A stretch of 64,000 nt of DNA from Deinococcus arcticus (GTDB lineage: Bacteria; Deinococcota; Deinococci; Deinococcales; Deinococcaceae). The translations under genes and the position numbers were made by a program. Location: positions 62,001-126,000 of the forward strand of contig NZ_PYSV01000010.1 in NCBI RefSeq assembly GCF_003028415.1. The letters run 5' to 3'. The notes below the pieces were generated by a model. It was not told the DNA's origin, made no database searches, and saw only the letters and a program-made list of their open reading frames with translations. This document shows, piece after piece, positions 1 through 14,044 of the stretch (the first letter of the stretch is position 1; the number at the start of each line of letters is the position of its first letter).

Positions 1-385
1 CCAGCTTGGCGCTGGCGTCCTGCACCAGCTTGCCCAGCACCTCGGCGCTGACCTGCTCCGGGGCCAGGTCCTTGCCGTTCACTTCAATGCGCACGGAGCC
101 GCCAGGGCCTTCCTTGACCGTAAAGGGGCTGCGCGCGGCTTCCTCTTTCACTTCGTCCCAGCGGCGGCCGATGAAGCGCTTGACTTCAAAGAGGGTGGCG
201 GCCGGGTTCAGCGCGGCCTGACGGCGGGCAATCTGGCCCACCAGACGCTCGTCGCCCTTGTAGGCCACAACGGAGGGGGTGGTGCGCGCACCTTCGGCGT
301 TCACGATCACTTCGGGGCGACCGCCTTCCATCACGGCGATCACGGAGTTGGTGGTACCAAGGTCAATTCCGACGGCTTTGGGCAT
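1..385 (-). CDS. dnaK: Chaperone DnaK, N-terminal part (runs off window)
   Basis: Hsp70 chaperone that binds unfolded proteins in the cytoplasm using ATP. Only the first ~128 residues are present; the gene continues beyond base 1. The reading from the ATG at 385-383 begins [15 protein letters not shown], the first phosphate loop of the Hsp70 nucleotide-binding domain, followed by [14 protein letters not shown] and [20 protein letters not shown], both typical of DnaK. An AGGAG ribosome site lies 6 nt before the ATG. A strong promoter and an HspR-type box lie just upstream, so this looks like the first gene of a heat-shock operon. Identity is very secure; the missing part is due to the window edge only. 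Confidence 0.97.
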   Translation of the reverse strand, partial: MPKAVGIDLGTTNSVIAVMEGGRPEVIVNAEGARTTPSVVAYKGDERLVGQIARRQAALNPAATLFEVKRFIGRRWDEVKEEAARSPFTVKEGPGGSVRIEVNGKDLAPEQVSAEVLGKLVQDASAKL

Positions 386-445
386 GTTGACTCCTGTAAG
401 TGTGGGGATTTGCCGCCCCATGGGCAGCAGTTCTGACTGCCATCC

Positions 446-474
446 ATCATAGGCCCACAGTTGAGGAGTGTCAA
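446..474 (-). promoter_or_regulatory. Sigma-70 promoter of dnaK
   Basis: Read on the minus strand: -35 TTGACA (474-469), exactly 17 nt spacer, -10 TATGAT (451-446). It is one base from consensus and points at dnaK, giving a leader of about 55 nt before the ATG. Direct sequence observation; use in vivo is inferred. Confidence 0.9.
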
Positions 475-478
475 TAGA

Positions 479-499
479 GTTGAGTGTATTGCGCTCAAC
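479..499. promoter_or_regulatory. HAIR-like operator (HspR binding site)
   Basis: Inverted repeat GTTGAGT, 7 nt spacer, GCTCAAC. It is close to the HspR-associated inverted repeat (CTTGAGT-N7-ACTCAAG) known from Streptomyces and Deinococcus dnaK. It lies 5 nt upstream of the -35 box. A second half-like TTGAG occurs at 461-465. HspR repression of dnaK is inferred; the hspR gene is not in the window. Confidence 0.85.
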
Positions 500-616
500 T
501 TTAGATGGACGACGCCAGCCGGATGCAGGCCCCTGGCCGTCTGTGCCGGGGGGCGGGTGGACCAGAGTCAGGTTGTCCACGCCCGGAGGGGCGCTTCTGT
601 GCCCTCAACCTGAGGT

Positions 617-1186
617 TCAGGTTTCGCTGAGTTCGCCCAGCGGCACCACCGCCGCCACATTGCCCACGATGCGGCCCGCGTGCCAGCGGGGCGTGCCCGT
701 CACAATCACGTCCACCAGCACCCCGTCGGGCCGCCGCAGCCGCGTGCGGTACGACGAACTCTGGCCGCCCCGGCGCTCGGTGCGGGCCGCTTGCAGGCGG
801 GCATGGTCCTCGGGCAGCGTGAATTCAAACGGGGTACGCCCCAGTACCCGCTCGGGCGCCACCCCCAGCATGCGGGCGTAGGCGCGGTTCACGTACACAA
901 AGCGCCCGTCTTCATCGGTAACCGTCAGGCCGTGCTCCACGCTTTCCATCAGCTGCCGGGCAAAGGCCAGCTCTTCGCCGTAGGATTCCTGCAACAGGCG
1001 GTGGCCACGCACCATGCGCACCACGCGCGGGGCCAGCCACGCGGCAATCAGCTGCACGGCGATCAGGGGGGCCAGTACCCAGAAGGCCTCCGGGCGCGGC
1101 ACCAGCCACACCACCAGAAAACTGTCCAGCGCCAGCAGGGCGAACAGCATGTACGCCCAGCGCAGCTCCAGCTGGCCTGGTCTCAT
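617..1186 (-). CDS. Membrane-anchored PAS-domain protein
   Basis: 189 residues. Two hydrophobic helices (about residues 12-29 and 35-52) are followed by a short linker and one PAS domain (about 70-185) with the typical text VEHGLTVTDEDGRFVYVNRA and a LGRTPFEF segment. PAS domains sense ligands, redox state or light. There is no kinase, GGDEF or other output domain after it, so either the protein works with a partner or it acts purely as a sensor/adaptor. It stands alone between the dnaK promoter and a divergent gene. Family assignment is firm, signal and partner unknown. Confidence 0.8.
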   Translation of the reverse strand: MRPGQLELRWAYMLFALLALDSFLVVWLVPRPEAFWVLAPLIAVQLIAAWLAPRVVRMVRGHRLLQESYGEELAFARQLMESVEHGLTVTDEDGRFVYVNRAYARMLGVAPERVLGRTPFEFTLPEDHARLQAARTERRGGQSSSYRTRLRRPDGVLVDVIVTGTPRWHAGRIVGNVAAVVPLGELSET

Positions 1187-1279
1187 GCCTTAGGGTGCGC
1201 GGACCAGGGTTACAGGGCTCTTACAGAAGTCTGACTGAGGGCTGGGGCAGGTGCGGCAACGTGCAGCGCCGGGCCCCCC

Positions 1280-1285
1280 TACACT
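1280..1285 (+). promoter_or_regulatory. -10 element TACACT, leaderless start
   Basis: TACACT lies 6 nt before the ATG at 1292, so the transcript would start at or next to the start codon. No Shine-Dalgarno sequence is present. Confidence 0.6.
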
Positions 1286-1291
1286 GGGGCC

Positions 1292-2035
1292 ATGGCTCGT
1301 CCGCGCCCGCAGGGGTTGATGCTGGCCCGCTCCACGGGGCTGGCGGCGGCGCTGCTGAGCCTGTCGCTGTGGGCCACGCTCCGGAGCGGGCCTGCGGAGC
1401 CTGTGGCCCTGATGCTGCTGGGCCTGCAGGCGCTGGCGGTGGCTGCGCTGTGGGGCCAGACGCTGGGCAGCCTCCTGCAGGCCTACTGGCCGGCGGCCCC
1501 CGGCACCCCGCCGGACCCGGCCCATCCCCAGGTGCGCCCGCCCCTGACGCGGCCGGTGGCCCGCCGGCTGGTCAACGTACCTGTGGGGCTTTGCCTGATG
1601 ACAGTGGCCGCCGCGTTGGTGCTGATTCGGCCGTGGACCGACCCAGCGGTGACGGCCCAGGCCACCGCCCTTAAACTCCGTGAGGTGTTGCAAAGCCGGG
1701 GCTGGCAACCCGTGGCCTGCCCACCTGCGCCCCATGCCTCCGAAGCCCCGGCCAGGTGTGTGGGCGTTATGGCCGATGGGCCGACAGCCTGGCCCCAGCT
1801 CCTGGCGGTACTCAACGACCAGTTCGGGTCTGTGAATGCCGAGCGGTCCCGGAACGGCGGCCTGATGATGGGAACTCTGCCGGTGCCCGTGACGCCTCCC
1901 CTGGGCCGTGGGGGTGGCGTGGAGGTCTCCTTCTTCGGTCTGACCTTCAGCCCTGAACAGCCCCCGTCATCCTCCCTGCAAGACTGGCTGGCGCAGCAGC
2001 TCACGCCGTCCATCGTTCGTCTGGAGACGCCATGA
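1292..2035 (+). CDS. Three-helix membrane protein, function unknown (tandem pair, copy 1)
   Basis: 247 residues, not recognised. Hydrophobic segments lie at about 15-36, 38-57 and 92-113. They are followed by a polar domain that contains two cysteines 11 residues apart (around 142-153) and ends in a W-L-A-Q-Q-L helix-like segment. The stop overlaps the next gene's start by 4 bp (ATGA), so the two are translationally coupled. The neighbour has the same plan, which suggests an old duplication. The start is supported by the TACACT element just upstream. An envelope location is inferred from the helices and cysteine pair. Confidence 0.65.
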   Translation: MARPRPQGLMLARSTGLAAALLSLSLWATLRSGPAEPVALMLLGLQALAVAALWGQTLGSLLQAYWPAAPGTPPDPAHPQVRPPLTRPVARRLVNVPVGLCLMTVAAALVLIRPWTDPAVTAQATALKLREVLQSRGWQPVACPPAPHASEAPARCVGVMADGPTAWPQLLAVLNDQFGSVNAERSRNGGLMMGTLPVPVTPPLGRGGGVEVSFFGLTFSPEQPPSSSLQDWLAQQLTPSIVRLETP

Positions 2036-2928
2036 GCGGCCCAGCCCTGGAACCGGTGGCGCCGCATTTCGTGGCGCGGCCCCGCCGGGCGGGAGTGCGG
2101 GTACTGAAGGTCTGCATTGCCCTGCTGATGGTGCTGGCGGGCTTGCTGCTGGGCACCCTGTTCCTTGAACCCGGCAGAGTGGGGGGCCCGCCCGCGTTTC
2201 TGGAAGAGCTGATGGTGGCGCTGGGCACGCTGAATTTTCTGGTGCTGGCCGCCGCGCTGCACGCCCAGCTGGGGGCGCAGGCCGGGCGTGTGCCCTCGCT
2301 GTGGCAGCTGTGGCGCAACCCGGCGCTGCGCGACCTGCCAGAGCTGCCCCCGCTGCCCCGCTGGAAACTGGCGCTGTGCTACGGCGTGCCTCTGCTGGCG
2401 ATGGCGGGGCTGTTTGGCCTGCAGTCGCAAATCTCGGCCCGGATGAATGATGTCGGCGCCGCGGTTCAGGACGAAGCGCAATTGGAGCCAAGAGCGGTGC
2501 GGCTGCCAGGTTTTCCCATGATTCAGCTGGACTGCGCGGCGGTGCCCCTCCTCACCACCGCACAGAGCCGCTGTTTCATTCTCTCCCCGAGGGCGGCGCA
2601 GCCGGACCCGCAGCGCTTTCTGGACGCCTGGACCGACCACATGCGGGCCTGGGTGGACTGGAGCGGCCCGGAACCCGTCTGGCGTGAAGCGCCCCCCCTG
2701 ACGCTGAAGGTGTGGCAGGGAGGCGGTTTTGCTGGAGCGGATCAACGCGTGGCGCTGCGCGTGCGCCGGGGGAACGAGCCACAGGAAGTGCCCGTGAACC
2801 ACCGCCTGCTGTTCCTGAGCCGCACAGCGCAGCGAACAGGCTCCGTGCCCCCGGCCTCACGGGCCCTGGCGGACTGGCTGGGTCGGCAGGTGTTTCAGAC
2901 CCTGCTGGTGGTGACACCCGAGGACTAG
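2032..2928 (+). CDS. Three-helix membrane protein, function unknown (tandem pair, copy 2)
   Basis: 298 residues, not recognised. It repeats the architecture of the preceding gene: helices at about 22-46, 60-80 and 115-135, then a polar domain with two cysteines 12 residues apart in IQLDCAAVPLL and AQSRCFIL, and a closing W-L-G-R-Q-V segment. It overlaps the upstream gene by ATGA. The two products probably work in the same membrane, perhaps as a heteromer; that is inference. dnaE follows after 57 nt and may be co-transcribed. Confidence 0.65.
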   Translation: MSGPALEPVAPHFVARPRRAGVRVLKVCIALLMVLAGLLLGTLFLEPGRVGGPPAFLEELMVALGTLNFLVLAAALHAQLGAQAGRVPSLWQLWRNPALRDLPELPPLPRWKLALCYGVPLLAMAGLFGLQSQISARMNDVGAAVQDEAQLEPRAVRLPGFPMIQLDCAAVPLLTTAQSRCFILSPRAAQPDPQRFLDAWTDHMRAWVDWSGPEPVWREAPPLTLKVWQGGGFAGADQRVALRVRRGNEPQEVPVNHRLLFLSRTAQRTGSVPPASRALADWLGRQVFQTLLVVTPED

Positions 2929-2985
2929 GGCCGTCAACCCCCGGGCGTCACTGAAGCGTTCTGGGCCTCGCCCTATCCTGAAGCG

Positions 2986-8295
<5,310 letters not shown>

Positions 8296-8304
8296 AGTTG
8301 TTAA

Positions 8305-8319
8305 AATAAGAGCCTTATT
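8305..8319 (-). terminator. Short hairpin between dnaE and the HNH gene
   Basis: AATAAG-loop AGC-CTTATT. On the minus strand the second arm runs into TTTT, so it could weakly terminate the HNH operon. It lies 1 nt beyond the HNH stop codon and 9 nt after the dnaE stop. Confidence 0.4.
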
Positions 8320-8320
8320 C

Positions 8321-8974
8321 TTAAATCAACTTATGAATTTTTAGGAAATGGAATGTCGCTAAAGAATACTCCATTTCCTTTTTAGATTCTCGTAAAAGGC
8401 GTTTTTTAATCAATGCTTTCACTTCTGGGTCACGCTCTGTGTCAAACTGGTATATAAGATTATGGAGCTCCTTTAATTTTTTGTTTATATTGACTATTAA
8501 ATCATCTCTAATATCTAGTTCAAGGGCTAATATGAGCTTCTTGCCCTCTGGCGTGCTGTAGTATATTTGGCTCCCCACGTAATAGATATGATGCTCTGGT
8601 TTATTGGTGTATGGTGACAGCAAGGAAATTGTTGTGCCTAAATTGCTCTTCTTGTTGTTGCATACGGAACAACAGATAGTTAGATTCCTATGACTGAAGA
8701 TCCCGGAGGCGTCGTGAGAAGCTATAAACTTTGCTTTCGGTATGACGTGATCCAAATCTCCAAATTGATTACCCATTATTTTTGTTTCGCAATAGACGCA
8801 CTTGCCACTGACTTCCCTGATAATCAGCTCTTTTAGGGGTGCGTAATTATACTTTCTTAGGAGATCATTGGGAATTGCTGAGTTTGTATCTAAAATCTTT
8901 TGTGCTTCCGAAATATTTTCATTAATATAGTCTAGAATCACTTGGTCGGGGGTAAGCTTATTTATTCTTCTCAT
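8321..8974 (-). CDS. HNH endonuclease, PtuB-like (Septu-type defence)
   Basis: 217 residues, AT-rich. The HNH/zinc core reads GKCVYCETKI (C59, C62), then LDHVIPKAKF (D75-H76), then NLTICCSVCNNKKS (N97, C102, C105, N106). This is the arrangement of Cys4 HNH nucleases. It overlaps the upstream ATPase gene by 17 bp on the same strand, ATPase first, which is the gene order of Septu systems (PtuA ATPase, PtuB HNH). Such nucleases are held in check by the ATPase and cleave nucleic acid on phage infection. The same pair also occurs as a retron effector, but no reverse transcriptase is nearby. Base composition differs sharply from the flanks, indicating transfer. Confidence 0.8.
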   Translation of the reverse strand: MRRINKLTPDQVILDYINENISEAQKILDTNSAIPNDLLRKYNYAPLKELIIREVSGKCVYCETKIMGNQFGDLDHVIPKAKFIASHDASGIFSHRNLTICCSVCNNKKSNLGTTISLLSPYTNKPEHHIYYVGSQIYYSTPEGKKLILALELDIRDDLIVNINKKLKELHNLIYQFDTERDPEVKALIKKRLLRESKKEMEYSLATFHFLKIHKLI

Positions 8975-10154
8975 GTCTTAATTTCATGAGCTCAGTAAAA
9001 GCTCGAAGAGAATACTCACCTAGTCCCTCTTGCTCCAATCTAGTCTCAACACGCTTCATATTCTCGGCAGAAGGCTCACTAAAACTAAAATCTCTAATAA
9101 TTTTCTCATACCTTTCTCTGGCCCAAATGGGCATGGAGGACGATGTTCCTAGTGCATTCTGCAAAATCCCTTCATAATCAGTGGCGGTGTCTACAGCTGT
9201 AAGAAGTTTAGCAGATATTGTGCTTTCGCCAAATTCAAATTTGTAAATATAGGAGAGTTCTACCGAAGACAGAATCAAAGGACTGTGAGTGGAGACTATA
9301 AATTGGTGATCTTGAAATGCCTTCATAAGGCTGGGAATCAGCTTTCTCTGCAATGACGGATGCAAATGATTCTCCGGCTCATCTATAACTACTATGGTGT
9401 GTTCCGAGCACATTTTTGATGCTACAAAGCATTTCCAACAAAGATCAAAGATTGTCGAAAGTCCACTGGAAGCACTATCAATACTAAACCGCCCCAAGTC
9501 TGTAACTACTTTAACGTCCTCCTTATCAATCTCGAGTGTGCGAAACTTAATCTCTTCCGGGATGGCCAATCTTAATATATCAATAAACTCATTTAAGTAG
9601 ACTTGATAGGTTATATTAGGATTAACATATTGATTGCCAAATCCGAAAACAGCCCATGATAGAATTGAGTCCTTCATGCCTCTTAGCGGGACATTTTCTA
9701 TTATTTCCTTCTCTCCATCTAGAGGTTTGTAAGACGGATTGACCAAACTTTTTATCATTGAAGATTCAATAGCAGGTCCAGCCCGAACTGAAGATATAGA
9801 TGTGGCAGTATATGCCTCTCTGTTTGATTTGATGTACGCACCTTTGAATGTGCTATTGGCATGGTTGCTAACGTTTAAACTGTAGGAGTACGACTCTCCA
9901 TATCTAAAACTCTTCTTAATTTCGAAATATGACCCTCCGTAGGTTATCTCAGCTATCTTGCTTTCTGGCAAATTTACGGGGTCTTCGGACTGTATAAATT
10001 TGACATCATGTCCAAGAAAAGCGGCTATAACTTTACATATAGACGTTTTTCCGGTACCATTAACTCCGGTAAGGAAGGTTATTCTATCATGAAAATCAAT
10101 ATTTATATCCCTAAAAAGTTGCCAATTGCGTACACTGAGTCGTTCGATCTTCAT
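8958..10154 (-). CDS. SMC/RecF-like AAA ATPase, PtuA-like (Septu-type defence)
   Basis: 398 residues from the ATG at 10154. Walker A is GVNGTGKTS (30-38). An ABC-signature-like SASSGLSTI is at 227-235, Walker B VVIDEPENHLHP at 255-266 and the switch histidine in STHSP at 288-292. These are marks of the AAA_15/AAA_21 ATPases found with HNH nucleases. It probably forms a ring or dimer that senses phage or nucleotide levels and restrains or activates the HNH partner. An upstream in-frame GTG (10166) would add four residues, but GAGG lies 6 nt before the ATG, so I prefer the ATG. At 398 residues it is on the short side for PtuA as I remember the family. Confidence 0.8.
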   Translation of the reverse strand: MKIERLSVRNWQLFRDINIDFHDRITFLTGVNGTGKTSICKVIAAFLGHDVKFIQSEDPVNLPESKIAEITYGGSYFEIKKSFRYGESYSYSLNVSNHANSTFKGAYIKSNREAYTATSISSVRAGPAIESSMIKSLVNPSYKPLDGEKEIIENVPLRGMKDSILSWAVFGFGNQYVNPNITYQVYLNEFIDILRLAIPEEIKFRTLEIDKEDVKVVTDLGRFSIDSASSGLSTIFDLCWKCFVASKMCSEHTIVVIDEPENHLHPSLQRKLIPSLMKAFQDHQFIVSTHSPLILSSVELSYIYKFEFGESTISAKLLTAVDTATDYEGILQNALGTSSSMPIWARERYEKIIRDFSFSEPSAENMKRVETRLEQEGLGEYSLRAFTELMKLRHEKNK

Positions 10155-10197
10155 GCTTGACCTCACTTAATCTAAACCTTTAACTATCTGGGAGTAT

Positions 10198-10254
10198 TCA
10201 CACTAACGGCGCTTTAGTCGCTTTTGATCGACATGCGAACATTACTATAGACAT
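10198..10254 (-). CDS. Possible 18-residue leader peptide before the Septu-like operon
   Basis: An ATG with AGGAG 8 nt upstream opens an 18-codon frame beginning MSIVMFACRS and ending at 10198, about 43 nt before the ATPase gene. It is basic and contains one cysteine. It could be a regulatory leader, or chance in AT-rich DNA. No homologue is recognised. Confidence 0.25.
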   Translation of the reverse strand: MSIVMFACRSKATKAPLV

Positions 10255-10334
10255 ATCTGCATCTCCTAAATCTAAAATTGTCAGATTCAATGCAAAGCAG
10301 TGAAGGGAATGCCTTTCTCTTTGCTCGCTGATCC

Positions 10335-10787
10335 TTAATGCGTTACTCTTCCCCCAGAAACTATCCCTACCACCTTGTTCAACACTTTCAGCACCTCACC
10401 TAGTGCTGCTGTGTTTTGCGCCTGGTTCTGCCAGAAGGCCAGCGTCTTTACCTGCCCATTCGCCTGCACCTTCACCTGAATGCGTGCCTCGTCCGGCACC
10501 GGCTGGTAATTGCCCGGCACTTTCACCGCCAGGGCAACGGCTAGAGCGGCATTCACCTGTTTCAGCAAGGCGGGGGGCACCGTGCCGGTAAACGCCTGCC
10601 GCGTTTGCCCTCGCTGGCGCGTCACTTTCGCCTGTCCATTGCCGTACAGGGTCACAGTGGTGATGCCACCAAACGTGTTCTGCCCGGCCTGATAGGTGAG
10701 GGTGTCGGTGGCGGTGGAGAGGAGCGGTGTCATGGGGGCACCTCCGGTCAGCAAGGCGGTGCCCAGCAACGCGGCTTTCAGGCTCAT
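10335..10787 (-). CDS. Small secreted or membrane-anchored protein, unknown
   Basis: 150 residues, not recognised. The N-terminus (MSLKAALLGTALLTGGAPM) looks like a short signal peptide or anchor. The mature part begins around TATDTLTYQAGQNTFGGITT and alternates beta-like strands (VTLYGNGQAKVTRQRG) with a helical Ala/Val segment. Its start overlaps the stop of the metalloprotease-like gene by ATGA, so the two are coupled and may act together, for example as an inhibitor or partner. The repeated form 'VTLYGNGQAKV...' suggests a small beta sandwich. Function not assigned. Confidence 0.55.
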   Translation of the reverse strand: MSLKAALLGTALLTGGAPMTPLLSTATDTLTYQAGQNTFGGITTVTLYGNGQAKVTRQRGQTRQAFTGTVPPALLKQVNAALAVALAVKVPGNYQPVPDEARIQVKVQANGQVKTLAFWQNQAQNTAALGEVLKVLNKVVGIVSGGRVTH

Positions 10788-11635
10788 CGGCGCAGCACCG
10801 TGCCGGGCTTCAGAACCCGGGTGTCGGGAATTACGGCCTTGTTCTTCTGGTACAGGGCTTCGGCCTGCTTGCTGGTGCCGTAGAAGCGCAGGGCCAGCCC
10901 CAGCAGCGTGTCGCCCCGGCGCACGGTGTAGGTGGGGCTCAGCACCCCGGTCAGCGGTTGGCCCAGGGCGCTGGAAATGTCCCGGGCCAGCACCTGCCCG
11001 TGCCGCAGCTTCACGTCGGCCTTCGCCTCGCCCTCGGCGTAGTAGTTGCCCATCAAGGAGTGGTCGGTTTTCACACCGGGGGACGTGGCGGTTTTGCGGT
11101 TCGCGGCGCCCGCGTCCACGTACTCGTCTTTCAGGCCCAGCTGGTGCCCCAGTTCGTGCGCGCGGTCCTGCGGGGCGGACTTCACGTACCAGTTCGTCAG
11201 GTTGTCGCGGCCCTCGCCGGGGTTCAGGGTCAGGCTCAGGTGGGCCTTGGTGCTCACGAATTTCAGGGCCATCTGCAGGGGTTTGCTGCGGCCCTGCTTG
11301 TCTTTCAGCAAAAAGCGGGCGTCCCAGTAGCGGGCGAATTCCAGGGCAGTGGCCGCCTGCACGTTCTTCACGTCGCTGGCCTTGACGCCCCCAGCCGCCT
11401 TCACCTGAGCGTGAATCTCGACCCGGTAGGCGCTGGGCGTGTTCTGCACCTGATACGCCGCTGTCCAGCCATACGGTGGGTCCGACACCTGCCGCTTGAC
11501 CTGCACAGGCTTGGCCGGGGCCGCAGCCGTGCGGGTGGGCGCCGCCGCCTGACGCAGGGCGGGCGGCTGGGGCGTCAGGGTGGACGCGGGGGCGGCGCCG
11601 GGCTGGGCCGGTTTTCGTGCAGGGGGCTCGAACAT
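10784..11635 (-). CDS. Metzincin-like zinc metalloprotease with C-terminal LysM domain
   Basis: 283 residues. A Pro/Ala-rich N-terminus (1-45) carries no signal peptide. The middle has a zinc-protease motif AHELGHQLGLKDEY (zinc ligands H160 and H164, catalytic E161) and, 20-odd residues later, SLMGNYY, which resembles the Met-turn of metzincins. The C-terminus (about 235-283) is a LysM domain starting YTVRRGDTLLGLALRFYG, a peptidoglycan-binding module. A role in cell-wall processing, or as cargo of a contractile injection system, would fit; neither is shown. A GAGGAG ribosome site precedes the ATG. It is coupled to the 150-residue gene downstream. Confidence 0.7.
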   Translation of the reverse strand: MFEPPARKPAQPGAAPASTLTPQPPALRQAAAPTRTAAAPAKPVQVKRQVSDPPYGWTAAYQVQNTPSAYRVEIHAQVKAAGGVKASDVKNVQAATALEFARYWDARFLLKDKQGRSKPLQMALKFVSTKAHLSLTLNPGEGRDNLTNWYVKSAPQDRAHELGHQLGLKDEYVDAGAANRKTATSPGVKTDHSLMGNYYAEGEAKADVKLRHGQVLARDISSALGQPLTGVLSPTYTVRRGDTLLGLALRFYGTSKQAEALYQKNKAVIPDTRVLKPGTVLRR

Positions 11636-11704
11636 GAGAACGCTCCTCTGGGGCGGGATGTGGACACCACCATACCAGGGCGCGGCGCTCTGTTCAGACG
11701 CTTT

Positions 11705-12160
11705 TCAGCGGCGCGGTGACACCAGATCCACCACATCCCCCACCCACCCCAGCGCCTGCAACCGCCCGGCAATCAGGCTGCGGTGGCACGCGCCCGCCTC
11801 GCGCTCGTAGCACAGCAGGGCCACCCGCTCCCGCGCCGCCAGGGCGCCCAGTTCGTCCAGCGCCTCGCCCTGGGTGGCCAGATGCAGGGTGTAGCCGGCT
11901 TTCAGCGCCGCAAAGTTCTTGTCCAGCTGGTACGCCTTGCGCAGCGCGGGCGGCGTGCCCAGCGCGCGCAGGTGCCGGTAGCTCATGCCCTGCTCCGCCA
12001 GCGCCTGCCCCAGCGCGGTTTTGCTGTAGCCCCGGCGGCGGCTCTGGGCACGCTCGCGGGTGTCCACCAGCATCGTCACTCCTGCGGCTTTCAGCGCGTC
12101 CAGAAAGGCCGGCAGTTCGGCATCCTCGTAGCCAATGGTCCAGAGGGTCGGCGCGGTCAT
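11705..12160 (-). CDS. DUF488 family protein
   Basis: 151 residues from the ATG at 12160. It shows the DUF488 pattern: TLWTIGYEDAEL at the start, VDTRERAQSRRRGYS, and the cysteine motif LLCYEREAGACHRSLIA near the end. These proteins have no firmly established biochemical role; the C-x-H-R motif suggests a nucleotide- or metal-related site. An upstream in-frame ATG (12217) would add 19 residues unlike the family. A TACCCT element 7 nt before 12160 supports the shorter, leaderless start. Confidence 0.85.
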   Translation of the reverse strand: MTAPTLWTIGYEDAELPAFLDALKAAGVTMLVDTRERAQSRRRGYSKTALGQALAEQGMSYRHLRALGTPPALRKAYQLDKNFAALKAGYTLHLATQGEALDELGALAARERVALLCYEREAGACHRSLIAGRLQALGWVGDVVDLVSPRR

Positions 12161-12167
12161 GCCCCGC

Positions 12168-12173
12168 AGGGTA
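12168..12173 (-). promoter_or_regulatory. -10 element TACCCT, leaderless start of the DUF488 gene
   Basis: Minus-strand TACCCT lies 7 nt before the ATG at 12160. It decides between two possible start codons. Confidence 0.55.
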
Positions 12174-12286
12174 GGGGAGCGCGCCCCCAGGCAACCGTGA
12201 GCCCTGGCCAGCCCCACACAAGAAGGCGAGCCCCACAGGCCCGCCCTCCTTTGTTCCCACTTCCTCCCTGCGTCCCGCAGCCCTCT

Positions 12287-13363
<1,077 letters not shown>

Positions 13364-13390
13364 GGCGCCCTCAGGGTAGGCCAGCGCCTC

Positions 13391-14011
13391 TTACAGTTTT
13401 GATGCAGGCGCCGGCAGCGCCTGGGTGCCCCCGCCCGGCGCCGTCTGGGCCGGTGCGCCGCGCAGGCGCCGGCTTTCCAGGTCCGCGTGCTGGGTCAGGT
13501 AGCGCAGCCACGCCTTGGGGCTCAGGGCACCCAGCTGGTTGTGCGGGGCGGTCAGGGCGTCGTCGGGGGCCACGCGGTGCAGGCGCCGCGCGAGGTCCAC
13601 GGTGGCGGCGCGCGTGGTGGTCACCTGCGCGCGCAATCCGGCCAATGGGGTGTCCAGCGGGGGGCGGTGCGGGTGATAGCTGTCCTCGGTGGGGGCCTGG
13701 CCGCGCAGGGCCGCTTCAATGCGGCTCTGGCCCCAGCGCTCAATGCCAATGATGTGGCCCAGCAGTTCGCGGTTGGCGGGCGTGTCGGCGGCGCGCTCGC
13801 TGCGGCCCGTCAGAAAGGTGCCGGCGCGTTCCAGGCTCTGCGCCAGATCACTGTAAGAGGAGCGCGAGGCCGGGCGTTCCAGCACGCGGCTGACCACCAG
13901 CCCGGTCACCTCTTTCTTGCGGGTGCGGGCGAGGTAGGCGGCCCCGGCGGCCACGCCCACCGTGGCAACCGTGACAAGGGCGGGCACGTAAGGACTGGCG
14001 CGTCGGCTCAT
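13391..14011 (-). CDS. Membrane-anchored DinB-like protein
   Basis: 206 residues. One N-terminal helix (about 9-27, [20 protein letters not shown]) anchors a soluble domain. It has the outline of a DinB/YfiT four-helix bundle: [20 protein letters not shown] in the middle and [16 protein letters not shown] near the end, with histidines at the usual metal positions. DinB-fold proteins are frequent in Deinococcus and often act as thiol transferases or have no known role. The membrane anchor is unusual for the family. The tail after residue 185 is low-complexity. Confidence 0.6.
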   Translation of the reverse strand: MSRRASPYVPALVTVATVGVAAGAAYLARTRKKEVTGLVVSRVLERPASRSSYSDLAQSLERAGTFLTGRSERAADTPANRELLGHIIGIERWGQSRIEAALRGQAPTEDSYHPHRPPLDTPLAGLRAQVTTTRAATVDLARRLHRVAPDDALTAPHNQLGALSPKAWLRYLTQHADLESRRLRGAPAQTAPGGGTQALPAPASKL

Positions 14012-14016
14012 GCCGC

Positions 14017-14022
14017 ATGGTA
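14017..14022 (-). promoter_or_regulatory. -10 element TACCAT, leaderless start
   Basis: Minus-strand TACCAT lies 5 nt before the ATG at 14011. Confidence 0.5.
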
Positions 14023-14044
14023 CGCGCTGGGGGTCAGTGGGGTT

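Noticed and set aside
8321..8974. HNH protein as a free-standing homing endonuclease associated with the dnaE intein
   Set aside because: The intein carries its own LAGLIDADG-type endonuclease, and the HNH gene overlaps an ATPase gene in a defence-type order.
8321..10154. Retron: the ATPase/HNH pair is also known as a retron effector
   Set aside because: No reverse transcriptase and no msr/msd-like RNA structure adjoin the pair, so Septu-like fits better.
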